From assembly GCA_016219875.1 (NCBI GenBank), contig JACRJZ010000146.1, positions 62,001 through 126,000 of the forward strand: a DNA stretch of 64,000 nucleotides, in the 5' to 3' direction. Of the stretch, positions 8,503-18,100 are shown piece after piece (the stretch's first letter is position 1; each line of letters begins with the position of its first letter). The notes under the pieces were generated by a model. The model saw only the letters and a list, made by a program, of their open reading frames with translations. It did not search any database and had not been told where the DNA came from. Made by a program: the position numbers and the translations under genes. The stretch comes from Verrucomicrobiota bacterium. Lineage in GTDB: Bacteria > Verrucomicrobiota > Verrucomicrobiia > Limisphaerales > JACRJZ01.

Positions 8503-9672
8503 ATGAACACCAAAGAACTGAAACTACGGGCGGATTCAGGGAATCCGCGAAGGCGAGAGAAGGAAACAAACCTGTCCCGTGATGGCAAGTGGAAAAGTTT
8601 CCCGCGCGTGCCCCACTTGCTTCAGTATGTGCCCAGCGGCATGTTCTTTGGGCGTGTCAAAGTGGGTGGAAAGCTCACCCGTCAGACGCTCAAAACCAGT
8701 GTCTTCACCACGGCCAAGCTTCGCTTGGGGGATTTCGTCAAGACTCAGCACAAGCGCGCCGTGCGTCCAGTCGCCGGGACATTCGGCGAGGCGCTCTCTC
8801 TCTTTGAAGCCGACATTGACGCCGACCACACGTTGAAGGAACAGAGCAAGCGATACCGCCACACTTGCATCAACGCATTGCTCCGCACTTGGCCCGGTTT
8901 AGACGCCAAGACTCCGGCCAGGATCACCGAAGCCGATTGCCGCGCATGGGCGGGGCAGTTTGCGGAGTCATACGACGAACATTTCTTTAACAACACGCTT
9001 GCCACGCTTCGCCACATTTTGGAGCGTGCGGGCATTGGGCGCGAAGATAACCCGGCGTTCAAGGTCAAGAAGCTGGGCGTGAAGCCGAAAGAATTGCATC
9101 TGCCAGAGCCGAAACAGTTCGGGGAATTGCTACGCATCATTGAAACGGCGGGCGCTCGACAGTCGCAAGACTGCGCCAACTTCGTTCGCTTCCTCGCGTT
9201 CTCTGGTTGCCGTCTCAGCGAAGCGCGCGAAGTGCGCTGGGCTGACGTGAGTTTTGAGCGCGAAGAAATCCGCGTGCATACGGCCAAGCGGGCGATGACT
9301 TCAAACGCGGCTTCAGTGCGTTTTGTGCCGATAATTCCCCCGATGCGCGATTTGCTGGCGCGGATTAGGCAAGTCAGCCCTGCCCCTGAAACGCTGGTCT
9401 GCAATGTGGGCGAGTGTGAGAAGTCCTTGACGCGCGCGTGCCGGTTGCTTGGAATCGCGCGCATTACGCACCACGATTTGCGACACCTTTTCGCCACGCG
9501 CTGCATTGAATCCGGCGTGGACATTCCGACCGTGAGCCGATGGCTTGGCCACTCTGACGGCGGCGCACTGGCCATGCGGACCTATGGCCACTTGCGCCGC
9601 GAACACTCCGCCACGATGGCGCAACGGGTGACGTTCGCCTCAGAAACAGCCGAAAATCTGTGCAGAAAATAA
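8503..9672 (+). CDS. Tyrosine recombinase / integrase
   Basis: 389 residues. The catalytic set is visible: Arg237 in SGCRLSEAREV, the H-x-x-R box HDLRH with Arg327, His350 in WLGHSDGG and the nucleophile Tyr361 in RTYGHLRREH. A SAM-like core-binding domain occupies about 85-190. The N-terminal 80 residues are basic. It catalyses site-specific integration and excision of the element, and the adjoining tRNA attachment site supports this. The start ATG at 8503 lies 83 bases from the left repeat. The next gene begins inside its last codons (13-base overlap), so an operon is likely. Close relatives are phage-type and island integrases. Confidence 0.93.
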   Translation: MNTKELKLRADSGNPRRREKETNLSRDGKWKSFPRVPHLLQYVPSGMFFGRVKVGGKLTRQTLKTSVFTTAKLRLGDFVKTQHKRAVRPVAGTFGEALSLFEADIDADHTLKEQSKRYRHTCINALLRTWPGLDAKTPARITEADCRAWAGQFAESYDEHFFNNTLATLRHILERAGIGREDNPAFKVKKLGVKPKELHLPEPKQFGELLRIIETAGARQSQDCANFVRFLAFSGCRLSEAREVRWADVSFEREEIRVHTAKRAMTSNAASVRFVPIIPPMRDLLARIRQVSPAPETLVCNVGECEKSLTRACRLLGIARITHHDLRHLFATRCIESGVDIPTVSRWLGHSDGGALAMRTYGHLRREHSATMAQRVTFASETAENLCRK

Positions 9673-10367
9673 CTCTCGGACAACTGCGCAAGAACGCCTG
9701 GTGGTGGCGCCAGCGAGGGCGAAACAAGGCCAATCAGCGATCTCGCCTTGCCTTCGATTACGAATTGATTCGGCGTGTAAACCGGGAAAAACGCTTTCTT
9801 CCTTTCAACAAGCTGCCCGGCCCAAACGAATGGCTGTTGGCAACCATCCTTGAGACGCTGTTTCCACTGGACAGCCGGAATTGGCGAAACGCGTTCGCCT
9901 CTGGCATGGAGAAAGAACGCGGATGGACTCCTGCGTCACCTCCCGGTGTGCAATGGAACCTCAGATTACCAGATGCGACGCTTGCAAGGGAGTTTCTTAA
10001 ACACGTCGCCAGCCACCGAAAAGTGCAGGGGATTCGCCGCCCCCGCCCTAATTCTGGAAGGCAGAACCGCGGCATCCCGTGGCGATGGGCCGAACTCCTG
10101 GATATTGCAGATTTCAAGCTGCGCCCACTTGAGGCCGGAGAGCGTCACAGCCTTAGTCAAGCACGACATCGAGCGCGGCGGCTTTCCGAGGTTTTCTTGG
10201 AGGCGCTTGAGCGTCAGAAGCAGAAGAACAATTTGCCTGTCAGCCCAAACGATAACGCGGTTGTTTACATGCGCATTTCAGACCAGGACGAGAGATACCG
10301 GATGCAAATGAACGGCTTCACACACCTTTGGAATGACATCTGGCCGAGTGAATTACTTTTGGAGTAA
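9660..10367 (+). CDS. Hypothetical protein overlapping integrase
   Basis: 235 residues, basic (many Arg and Lys, pI clearly high), Trp-rich near the N-terminus (NAWWWRQRGRNKANQRSR). The start lies within the last codons of the integrase gene in another frame. I recognise no domain. Overlap with the recombinase and high basicity suggest a DNA-binding partner or directionality factor. That is inference; a degenerate internal duplication or regulatory role is equally possible. Confidence 0.6.
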   Translation: MQKITLGQLRKNAWWWRQRGRNKANQRSRLAFDYELIRRVNREKRFLPFNKLPGPNEWLLATILETLFPLDSRNWRNAFASGMEKERGWTPASPPGVQWNLRLPDATLAREFLKHVASHRKVQGIRRPRPNSGRQNRGIPWRWAELLDIADFKLRPLEAGERHSLSQARHRARRLSEVFLEALERQKQKNNLPVSPNDNAVVYMRISDQDERYRMQMNGFTHLWNDIWPSELLLE

Positions 10368-10414
10368 TTCACTCGTTGGCAAGAGCGAAAGGGGGCAATA
10401 AATGGATAAGCGAT

Positions 10415-10651
10415 ATGAACAAAATATCGCTTGATCAAAAATCTGAAGACGCCAGCCAACAACTGCCCCGCCTTGCCTACACCATGCGCGAGACGGCAGA
10501 AATTCTTGGCGTTTCTTACATCACCGTTTGGCGACTCTTGCAGCGGGGCAAACTCCGCGCTTCTGACGCCATCCGCAACAAGATCATACCGCGCACCGAA
10601 ATTGAACGGTTCTTGCGGGACACCACCAGCGAAGGAGGCTGCAATGCGTAG
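10415..10651 (+). CDS. Helix-turn-helix DNA-binding protein (MerR/excisionase type)
   Basis: About 78 residues. The core YTMRETAEILGVSYITVWRL, followed by LQRGKLRASDAIRNKIIPRT and EIERFL, is the HTH_17 / excisionase fold: a winged helix in which the turn GVSYITVWR binds DNA. Such proteins act as Xis or plasmid-type regulators next to integrases. The ATG at 10415 is preferred over an upstream TTG because the extra N-terminus is unlike the family. It overlaps the next gene by eight bases. Confidence 0.8.
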   Translation: MNKISLDQKSEDASQQLPRLAYTMRETAEILGVSYITVWRLLQRGKLRASDAIRNKIIPRTEIERFLRDTTSEGGCNA

Positions 10652-11003
10652 CCTTGTTTACCGCGAAGTGTGCGACGGACGCGGCGAGTTTCTGCCCTGG
10701 GTGAACGCGCTGCGGAATCAGAGCGGCGCTTACGTCATCCGCAAGCGCGCCGGGCTGTTCAGCGGTCCCCAATGCCTCTACGTCGGCGAGAGTCACACCG
10801 GCAACTTGGCCAAGACGCTCAAGCGCCACTTCTACGCTTGGAGCGATGACGCCGAGCGACGCCACCAGACTTACGACCGCAACGCCGTGGAAGTCGCCGT
10901 CCGCGTAACGCCGCCGACATCCGCCGTTGCCGCGCAAGACAATCTCATCCGACGCCTTGAACCGCGCGACAATGGCTATGTGCCGGTTGAAAAGCCGTTC
11001 TGA
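10644..11003 (+). CDS. GIY-YIG-like domain protein
   Basis: 119 residues. The strand pair SGAYVIRKR and CLYVGESHTGNLAKTLKRHF fits the GIY...YIG signature (GAY and YVG), with the following Arg and His in the expected helix. GIY-YIG proteins are usually single-strand-cutting or homing nucleases. The start at 10644 is supported by an excellent ribosome site GAAGGAGG five bases upstream. The catalytic Glu of the family near the C-terminus is not evident, although NAVEVAVRV and QDNLIRRLEP are candidates. It may therefore be a catalytically altered member. It lies between the HTH gene and the primase. Confidence 0.65.
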   Translation: MRSLVYREVCDGRGEFLPWVNALRNQSGAYVIRKRAGLFSGPQCLYVGESHTGNLAKTLKRHFYAWSDDAERRHQTYDRNAVEVAVRVTPPTSAVAAQDNLIRRLEPRDNGYVPVEKPF

Positions 11004-11022
11004 CAGTTCGGGAAATGGCACC

Positions 11023-11979
11023 ATGACGCCGCCCGACCGCGCTCGCGCCTATCTCGCCAAGTTGCCCCCGGCCATCTCCGGCCAAGGCGGACACGCCGCC
11101 ACGTTTGCGGCGGCCTGTCGTCTGGTGGAGTTTGACGTTGCCGAGGCGGACGCGCTGGAGATCCTCAAAGCTTGGAACTTGACGCACTGCCAACCGCCCT
11201 GGACGGAAGCTGAATTGCGCCACAAACTGGCCGACGCCTACCGCACGACCGCGCCGCGCGCCTGCTTTGCCGCCAGAAACTTCCTGTCCCCGTGTCCGCT
11301 GTCTTCACCCTTGCCGCCGTCCAGACGGCCCGCCTTGCCACCGTTGCGCGCTGGCACGGCCCAAGACTTCGCGGCGCTGGCTTCCCGGCGCGGACTTGCC
11401 GCCGATGGCTTGCGGCTTGCCTCTGCGCGCGGCTTGCTCCGCTTTGGCGGACACCGGACACGCGCGGCTTGGTTCATTCTGGACGGCACGCACCGCATGG
11501 CACAGGCCCGGCGCCTCGACGGCCAGCCGTGGACACCGGACGCGAAAGCCTGGACGCTGGCCGGTTCAAAAGCCAACTGGCCCGTTGGCGCAGACGAAGC
11601 GCGCCCGTTTGCCGTGGTGGCGTTCTGCGAAGGCGGCCCCGATCTACTCGCCGCGCATTGCTTCATTGCCGCCGAGGCCCGGGGAAATGATTGCGCCGCC
11701 GTCGCCATGCTGGGCGGTTGCGCGAGAATTCACCCTGACGCCCTGCCGCTGTTCAGGGGAAAGCGCATCCGCCTCTTTCCGCACGTTGACGACACCGGCC
11801 AGGACGCCGCGAAACGCTGGGCGGCGCAACTCGCCGACGCAGGCGCAGAGGTTGACGCTTTCAACCTCGCCGGTTTGCGCCGCACAGACGGCGAGCCGGT
11901 CAAAGACTTCAACGACCTTGCCGCAATCCACGCGGACGACTTCGAGCAACACCGTTGCTTGTGGAATCTCTTCCCATGA
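11023..11979 (+). CDS. Primase-like protein with TOPRIM domain
   Basis: 318 residues. The N-terminus GQGGHAATFAAACRLVEFDV with PPWTEAELRHKL is a PriCT-like helical domain common to phage and plasmid replication proteins. A Pro-rich linker follows, then a TOPRIM-type core: VVAFCEGGPDLLAAH carries the acidic first strand (Glu), and RIRLFPHVDDTGQDAAKRW carries the DxD-like metal site. It would lay primers for replication of the element, together with the P-loop ATPase encoded next. The two genes overlap by four bases (ATGA). The ATG at 11023 is chosen because the conserved domain starts soon after it and the upstream frame overlaps the GIY-YIG gene. Confidence 0.75.
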   Translation: MTPPDRARAYLAKLPPAISGQGGHAATFAAACRLVEFDVAEADALEILKAWNLTHCQPPWTEAELRHKLADAYRTTAPRACFAARNFLSPCPLSSPLPPSRRPALPPLRAGTAQDFAALASRRGLAADGLRLASARGLLRFGGHRTRAAWFILDGTHRMAQARRLDGQPWTPDAKAWTLAGSKANWPVGADEARPFAVVAFCEGGPDLLAAHCFIAAEARGNDCAAVAMLGGCARIHPDALPLFRGKRIRLFPHVDDTGQDAAKRWAAQLADAGAEVDAFNLAGLRRTDGEPVKDFNDLAAIHADDFEQHRCLWNLFP

Positions 11980-12635
11980 CACCTGACAAGACTTCCCCCA
12001 CGCCCGGCCCCTATCGCCCCAAGCGAACCCCAAAGACCGCGCCAAAGGGCGGCAAAGGCAAGGCGGACGCCAGCGGAGAACGCATTACCGGCGCGGGCTT
12101 GGTTCGCATTGCCAACGAAAGCCAAATTGCCGCTGTCCCGCTTCACTACTACGCCGAACGCTCGAAATGGTATGGTCCGAACGGCCAAAACGGATTTGCC
12201 CACTTGTCCGACTCGCAAGCGAAGTCGCTGGTTGCGGAATACGGCTTCAACAAGAGCGTGAAGGATGGACAAGGCAACACCGCTGCGGAGCGCGCCATGC
12301 TTTGGCTTCATCAAAACCGCGCCGTGGCTTACGCCGGACCTTTGGCCGGTTATCCGGCAGGCTGTCACGAACTCGAAGGCGCGCGAGTGTTGGTGACGGA
12401 ATCTCCGCGTCTCATCACGCCCGCGCCCGGCCCCTGCCCGACGATTCGCCGCCTTGTCGAAACGATGTTGCAGGAAGAAAGCCACGACCAGGCGGCGCAC
12501 TTCTACCTTTGGGCGTCGGAGTCCTTTGCCTCCTTCTGGCGTCGCATGACGCAAGCTCCCCCCGTGGCCGTTCCGCCATTGTCCGGCGCTGGCCATCTTC
12601 GGCCCGCGATGTTGCGGCAAGACGGCACTGGTTGA
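11976..12635 (+). CDS. N-terminal part of replication ATPase, frameshifted
   Basis: 219 residues in this frame. Basic low-complexity N-terminus (RPKRTPKTAPKGGKGKAD), then a domain of the phage-type DUF5906/P4-like helicase N-terminal kind, ending ASESFASFWRRMTQAPP. Continuation in the next frame restores WPFRHCPALAIFGPRCCGKT, a strongly family-like approach to a Walker A motif. The tail of this frame after residue about 195 is therefore out of frame. The switch point is best placed at a run of six C at 12558-12563. Sequence error, disabling mutation or programmed slippage are all possible. The start codon ATG overlaps the primase stop. Confidence 0.65.
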   Translation: MTPDKTSPTPGPYRPKRTPKTAPKGGKGKADASGERITGAGLVRIANESQIAAVPLHYYAERSKWYGPNGQNGFAHLSDSQAKSLVAEYGFNKSVKDGQGNTAAERAMLWLHQNRAVAYAGPLAGYPAGCHELEGARVLVTESPRLITPAPGPCPTIRRLVETMLQEESHDQAAHFYLWASESFASFWRRMTQAPPVAVPPLSGAGHLRPAMLRQDGTG

Positions 12636-13416
12636 CTTGATTCTGACACCCCTTTTCGGCGGGAGAAAGGCGGACCCCATGAACTACTTGCGGGAACCCA
12701 AGTTCAACAAAGACCTGTTTGCCGCTTCGCTGTTGGTCCTTGATGACAAAGGCGCATCCGCAAATCTCGCCGAACGCCGCCAGCGGGGCGAAGGCGTCAA
12801 AGACCTGATTTGGAAACCAGAGCAACGCATGGAAGGCAAAGGCGCGGACGCCGTGATTCTCCGGCCATTCTGGCGGCTGGTGATGGCGGGCAATGATGAC
12901 GACGCGGGGTTGCAAGTTTGCCCGGCCTTGTCTGACAGCCTCAAAGACAAGTTGCTGATTCTTCGCGCTCGCCAGGCGGAAGGCTTGCCCCAAACTCACG
13001 AAGAAAACGATTCATGGGCGGCAACCATTCGCGCAGAACTTCCGGCGTTTGCCGCTTGGCTGTTGGCTTGGCGTCCAACGCCCGAAATGGTCTTGGACCC
13101 GCGCACGCGCATTGCCAATTTCTGGCACCCGGCGCTTGTCTCAGCACTGCGCGACATGCAACCCGAAATGCGGTTGCTGGAACTGATTGACGGCTTGGAC
13201 TTGATCGGGGCGGACGCTCCGCTTTGGGAAGGCACCGCCACTGAATTTGAGCGCGCCTTGAAAGCCAAAGACACCGCCAGCGTTTTAGACCGCATTTTCA
13301 CCAGCAGCACAAGCGCCGGGCGGATGCTGACGGAACTTTCCCGCATGGTTCCCGACCGGGTGAAGAAGACCGACCGGGAAGGCCGGGCGCATTATCGCAT
13401 TTTCCATGCGAGGTAA
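12549..13416 (+). CDS. C-terminal part of replication ATPase / helicase, Walker A present
   Basis: Open from just after the TGA at 12547 to the TAA near 13416; no start codon of its own before 12637. It carries the P-loop GPRCCGKTALVDLIL, the sensor-like block LLVLDDKG (Walker B, DD), and KGADAVILRPFWRLVMAGND, which fits a superfamily 3 / phage NTPase order. A helical C-terminal domain ends with RMVPDRVKKTDREGRAHYRI, a winged-helix-like tail. It is the same gene as 11976-12635 after a one-base frame change. As annotated it would not be translated alone with its P-loop, which supports either slippage or a sequencing indel. Confidence 0.65.
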
Positions 13417-13554
13417 GCCGATGACAAACAAACGCCGCACGAATTCCCGAAGCCGCACCTTTTGCCGCGCTTCGTTCCCTTTGGAGTGGCCCAAGGGGAA
13501 GGAACGCCGCGAAACTGAATTCGCAGAACCAAATTGCAAACACCCCCTCTCTCT

Positions 13555-13599
13555 CCCTCTGTCTCCCTCATTTTCGAGGGGGATGAGGGAGACAGAGGG
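13555..13599. repeat. Palindrome with 17-bp arms
   Basis: Arms at 13555-13571 (CCCTCTGTCTCCCTCAT) and 13583-13599 are perfect inverted copies around an 11-base centre. It lies just after the ATPase gene within a 543-base gap (13417-13959). It could act as a bidirectional terminator for the replication operon, but it lacks a following T run. A dispersed repeat is at least as likely. Confidence 0.65.
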
Positions 13600-13728
13600 T
13601 GATTTTCCGAGAAGGCAACCAGCCGCACTGGCCCGCCTGACGCCTTCCCTTGGGCCACAATCAAAACAATCAGCGCACAATCTCGCGCCGCAAGGACTAG
13701 CCGACAGTGCTTTTTTGCTGGCGCTGGC

Positions 13729-13930
13729 TTCCCGTGACAACCACGGGAAAAACTGCAAGCACTTGTTTTTGCGCGCAGTCTTCCCGCGCAAACCGCGGGA
13801 AAAAAAACCCCGCCTTGGTTTTTGCACAGTTCTTTCCCGTCGGATTGCGGGAAATTCCCGCAACGACAGTCGGCTTGACTGTGACATTGTTCGCAATGCA
13901 GCACAGTGTTTTCCCGCGAAAAGGCGGGAA
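13729..13930. promoter_or_regulatory. Array of four TTCCCG...CGGGAA inverted repeats
   Basis: Four 20-22 base inverted repeats, each TTCCCG(N)CGGGAA, lie at 13729-13749, 13781-13801, 13833-13854 and 13911-13930. Their centres are about 52, 52 and 77 bases apart, close to 5, 5 and 7.5 helical turns. The third is abutted by another half site, forming CGGGAAATTCCCG. The region also contains A and T tracts. Within a replication-type element this looks like an operator or iteron array. Long frames that run through it on several strands are a side effect of palindromes and have no protein-like character. No specific binding protein can be named. Confidence 0.5.
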
Positions 13931-13959
13931 GAAAAACCAGTATTGGAGTTCTTGCCCCT

Positions 13960-14325
13960 ATGAATCCCCTTTTCGTCATTCTTGGTCTTGGCGCACTGGC
14001 CTTGTTGTTGTTTTCCGACACGGAAGAACCTGCTGGCAATGCCGCCGCACAGAACAGCGGCAGCGGGAACTCAGAGCCGCCCCCGCCCGATCAAAACTTC
14101 GCTGACAGCGAATTTCCCGCGTCTCAGCCCATCACGCTGGAAATTCTCCGGGAAATCTTTCACAACGGCACGCGTCCGCTCTCGCGCCGCGACGCGGTGG
14201 AAATCTTGAAGGCCGCGCCCTACTGCATCCCAAAAACCAACGCCTACCGCGCCCTTGCCCGTTCCCGGCGCTTTGTCGCCCACTTGCAGGCAGATGCAAA
14301 CGGCTGGTTGCATTTCATCCCTTGA
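13960..14325 (+). CDS. Hypothetical protein with N-terminal membrane segment
   Basis: 121 residues. A hydrophobic N-terminus NPLFVILGLGALALLLF forms one membrane helix or an uncleaved signal. A Gly/Ser/Pro linker (NSGSGNSEPPPPDQ) follows, and a C-terminal helical domain of about 60 residues (ITLEILREIFHNGTRPLSRR...). GGAG precedes the ATG by about 11 bases. I do not recognise the family. It follows the hairpin array directly, so it may be controlled by it. Confidence 0.6.
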   Translation: MNPLFVILGLGALALLLFSDTEEPAGNAAAQNSGSGNSEPPPPDQNFADSEFPASQPITLEILREIFHNGTRPLSRRDAVEILKAAPYCIPKTNAYRALARSRRFVAHLQADANGWLHFIP

Positions 14326-14356
14326 ACGCCCTTCGCTCTGTGGTGCAACGAACAGA

Positions 14357-14572
14357 CTACTTCCCGCTGCCAAACAAAATGAGCGCCAACTTCACAAGGA
14401 GCATAGTCAAGATAATCCAGGGAATCAGCGCGCTCCCCACTGATTTGGTTTCCTTCAAGCGGGGGTGGGGACGGTGAATAACTCTGTGAAGAAGTTCTTG
14501 TTCATCGCGCTTGCCTTCTTGGGCAAACCGGTCCAATACTCTCACTAGGTAGATGAAGATGTTGCGTTTCAT
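14357..14572 (-). CDS. Small hypothetical membrane protein
   Basis: 71 residues from the ATG at 14572 (a TTG eight codons earlier is also possible). The polar N-terminal half has the heptad-like stretch RVLDRFAQEGKRDEQELLHR. The C-terminus has one membrane helix, ALIPWIILTMLLVKLALILF. No family is recognised. The plain composition and sensible topology favour a real gene; the small size keeps confidence moderate. Confidence 0.45.
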   Translation of the reverse strand: MKRNIFIYLVRVLDRFAQEGKRDEQELLHRVIHRPHPRLKETKSVGSALIPWIILTMLLVKLALILFGSGK

Positions 14573-14598
14573 AACCGCGCGTTGTTCGCTACTCAATC

Positions 14599-14628
14599 AT
14601 CGGACTTCAGTTTGCCCTGAAGTCCGAT
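14599..14628. terminator. 12-bp-stem inverted repeat, possible terminator
   Basis: ATCGGACTTCAG at 14599-14610 and CTGAAGTCCGAT at 14617-14628 form a perfect stem with a six-base loop. TTTCATT follows on the plus strand. It sits beyond the 3' end of the minus-strand HNH gene and upstream of the small membrane protein gene, so it could end the restriction operon. The U tract is poor on both strands. The bases 14629-14853 hold no gene I can support. Confidence 0.45.
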
Positions 14629-14853
14629 TTCATTACTAGGTATCATTCTACATTGCAGGAGCAGGCTGACAACGATTTGTTATGCACCGCTTGTTCACCG
14701 CGCGGTGGATTTGGTGCGAGACCCCATTTGCAAAGCAATCAATAAAATCAAGCTCTCCTCCGCAGTCAACTTTTCACGTAATCTCGCTGTCGTCCGCGCG
14801 AGCGCCACTGGTGAACAACTTTCTTCACAGGCTGTGGACAAGTCGCCTCAAAA

Positions 14854-15120
14854 TTATTGGTTTGTCAGGCGTTGAATTGCCTTCAGACCCGAATCGCTTA
14901 AGAGTCCTGCCCTATTCAGACGTTTTGCCAAGTCTTTCTGCCGGTCGCCCACGGTGGCATTCTTGCTTTCGTTCATCCTCAAAGGCATCAATTCAAGGTT
15001 GGCAATCACGTTGTCCAGTTCCGGTGCCACCTTGCGGGGAATGATGTGGTCCACGCTCAACTGGTCGCCACGGTAAGGGCCGCGCCGAATTGTGGGCACT
15101 TGGGATGATTTGCGAGTCAC
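14854..15120 (-). CDS. HNH-type nuclease domain protein, short
   Basis: 88 residues. YRGDQLSVDHIIPRKVAPEL followed by DNVIANLELMPLRMNESKNA is an HNH core: the DHIIPR box and the Asn/His-bearing second part, in which the final His is replaced in NESKN. The family is usually longer at its N-terminus, so this could be a truncated copy or a minimal partner. It starts four bases after the stop of the MmeI-like gene and is surely cotranscribed. It could cut DNA under restriction control, or be a remnant. Confidence 0.65.
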   Translation of the reverse strand: MTRKSSQVPTIRRGPYRGDQLSVDHIIPRKVAPELDNVIANLELMPLRMNESKNATVGDRQKDLAKRLNRAGLLSDSGLKAIQRLTNQ

Positions 15121-15124
15121 AAAT

Positions 15125-18100
15125 TCAAACCAATTCGTCGGTGTATTTTTCTCGCGTCGCTTTCGGCTTCTTCACTTTCGCGGCCTTGGCTTCCTCTGCG
15201 GCACGTTCAAGGTTCAGGGCCAGCAACCGTTCCAAAATCTGTTCGTCCGTCAAATCGGCGGGCCAGCCGTAGGCGGCGGCAACGGCGGCGTCGAGTTTCT
15301 TGTGGGCCAGGGCCAGCCAGGCGGGGCGTTCGTTGTAGAGGTTCGTGAGCGTGCGCTTCTTGAGCAGGGCGGCGCAATCGGCGTCGCGCGGTTCCAGGCG
15401 CGGATAGCGGACGGTGCCGACTTGGAAGCCGCCGGCGTCGCGGACGGTGCTGCGGTCAAGGTAGCGGTCCCACGGGCCGCCCACGGTGCCGGGGAATTCC
15501 AGCACACGGGTTTCCGTCCATTCGGGCGGATTGAGCCAGCGTTCGCGCAAGTCGTTCAACTCGCGCGCCGCGGCGGCAATCGCGGCGCGGTGTTCTTCTT
15601 TTGTAGCAGCCGAGGTAACGAGGCTCTGTTTTGCAGCAATGGAAGAAGATGGAGCCTCCTCACGTCGGCTGCTACGGCCATAGGGCGGCGGTTCTTCTTT
15701 CAATTCGAGGAACCGTCTCTTCACCATGCTGGCCATGCCGCCATTCAGTTCCCTTGCCTCCTGTTCTGCCGGGGGAGCGGCGGACGTGGGTGGCGGGAAC
15801 TGCAAATCGTCCAGGAAAGGAAATGGGAATGGGTCAAAACAGGTCGTGGGCGTGTAGTTGGGACGTGTTTCCAGCCGGGTGCCTGTCTTCAGCGCCCAGA
15901 CTTCGTGAAACCGCGAATGAAGTACTCCGAAACGGTAGTCGTCGGCAAAGGCGAAAACGGTGAGCTTGTGGTCCGGCAAAGTCGGATAGGCCAACCAGAC
16001 AAAGACGCGGTGCTTGGAAGTTGTTGGTGTGACGAAAAACCGGGACAGAGGAGCAACCGCGTTTCGCATCTCAGGCCGCATCCGTTGTGGCCTCCACCAG
16101 TTTTCACGAAGCCACTTGTCGCGGTTGCTGTCCCGATGAGGCTTCACACGCTCGACTATGACTTGATGCGGTGCCTCGTACTGGCTTGCCGTTTCGAGAA
16201 GCAGGTCCGACGTGTCAATGATCCACCGGCGTTCGCGGGACTTTACCAAGTCATCGCTGTTCGCCACAGGTCGAACAAGATCGCTGTTCGGTTTCAGATT
16301 CGGATTGCCGCTGGTGTTCAGCAAGGAGACAGCTTCAAGCTCTGCAATGTCGAAAGAGCCACCCTTGCAACTGCCGATGAAGGCGCGTCCGACGTTGCTC
16401 TTGAGCGGCACTGCGGCCACGACGTTCGCATGGCCAGATAGGTTCGCGTTGATTGTCGGGACGGCCACTCCGTCGAGCGTGCGACGTTCTTCGGCGCCGT
16501 TGTCGAAAGCCACCATGCTGATGTGGACATTCGCCCCAGAAAGCACCCAGTCGCGGTCGCTTTCGGCGAAGAAAATGTCGCCAGTCTCTTTGATGCGCTT
16601 CAACACCTCACGGTTGGCCAAACCGCGAATATTCTGCGTTGCCAGCAAACCGGCCCGCTTGCACTTGCCGCGCTCAATCAGGTTGCGCGCCTTTTCAAAC
16701 CAGTAGCAGCAAAGGTCAGACTGAGAGGGAATCCGGTTGCCGTAGATGCGGCGGAGTTCTTCAACGTAGCCGTCGCCAAGCTGGCCCCGCATGAGCTTGT
16801 CGCCCAGAAACGGTGGATTGCTCACGATCACGTCACACTTGGGCCAGTCGCGTTCACTGTAGAATTTCAAGGCATCGTCGCCCGCGTGTTCGCCTGCTTG
16901 CGCTTCCTTCAACGTCTTGGCCTTGCTGCGGAAGTGGGGCACCAGCAAGGCGTCTTCGTTTTGGAAGCCGTCGAGGTTTTGCAGCACGGGCGAGCGGTCG
17001 TTGTCGAAACCGTTGTCGCGCCGCCATTGCAGGAAGCCGATTTGCACGGAGACTTGCGCCAACTCGAAGGCGTAAGGATTGATCTCGATGGCGCTCAATT
17101 GCTGGACGCTCACCCGCGAGTCCACCTGCACGCCGATCTCCGTGCCGAACGCGATCACCTCTTTCTGCAAGTCCAGCATGAGCCGCAGCGAGACGTAAAG
17201 GAAGTTGCCGCTGCCGCACGCCGGGTCGAGCACGCGGACGGTCGCCAACCGCTTCACGAAATCGTTGAGCAGATTGTATTGGAGCGTGGTGCTGTGCCGT
17301 TTGAAGCCAGTGGCGGTGGCGTGCAGCTTCTGCCCCGGCTTGACCGCGCGCAATGCTGCCGCATGAACCTGCCGGACTTCCTCGCGCAACTTCTGCCACT
17401 CCCGGCGCCACGGCGCCATCAGCACCGGCTCGACGAGCGTCTTGATGTCCTCCTCGCTGGTGTAATGTGCGCCGAGTTGGGAACGCTGGCTGTCGTCCAA
17501 GGCCCGCTCGAACAGCGTGCCCATGATGCTCGGCTGGATGAACTGCCAGTCCGCCTCCGACGCCTCCGCCAGCAGGGAGATTTCCTCGTCCGTGAGTTCA
17601 AAGACCGTGACATCCTCAAACAAATGCCCATTGAACTGACGGATTCTGTTATGACCGAAAAGCCCGCCCTTGGCCATCACCCGGAAAAGCTGTTCGAGCG
17701 CCTCGGCGAACTGCTGCTTGTCCTGAAGCCCGATCTTGGCGATCTCCGAAAACAGGCGCTTGGGCAGCAAGCCGGTGTCTTCGGCGAAGAAACAAAACAT
17801 CACCCGGTTCAAGAAACGGGCGATGCGGAGATTCTTCTTCTGCGCGACGCGCAGTTCCTTCCGGGTGAACGCATCCGCCAATTCCACACTCTCGCGATTT
17901 TGCAGCGAGCGCGACACCGTGGCGAATTGGGCGGCCAGTTTCTCCGTGACCTCGGCCGTCGTCTGCAGAGGGCGGAGGTAGTCCGGATCCGTAAAAACGT
18001 GGCGTAGTAGTTGCAGGTTTCTCGGATCGTCAATCTGCGCGTTGTTGAACTCGTGGACGGCCTGCACCGTGCCGTTGAAGTTGGTGCGGATGATGTAGCG

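Noticed and set aside
13729..13930. CRISPR array
   Set aside because: The units are palindromes with unequal spacing and unrelated short gaps; no long direct repeats or cas genes.
13406..13963. A 185-codon plus-strand frame through the hairpin array
   Set aside because: Palindromes remove stops on all strands. The translation is basic, without domain or plausible start, and other frames are equally open.
14831..14839. DnaA box (TTGTCCACA) as chromosomal origin sign
   Set aside because: A single near-match in a non-coding stretch of the element; no cluster, no dnaA or dnaN nearby.
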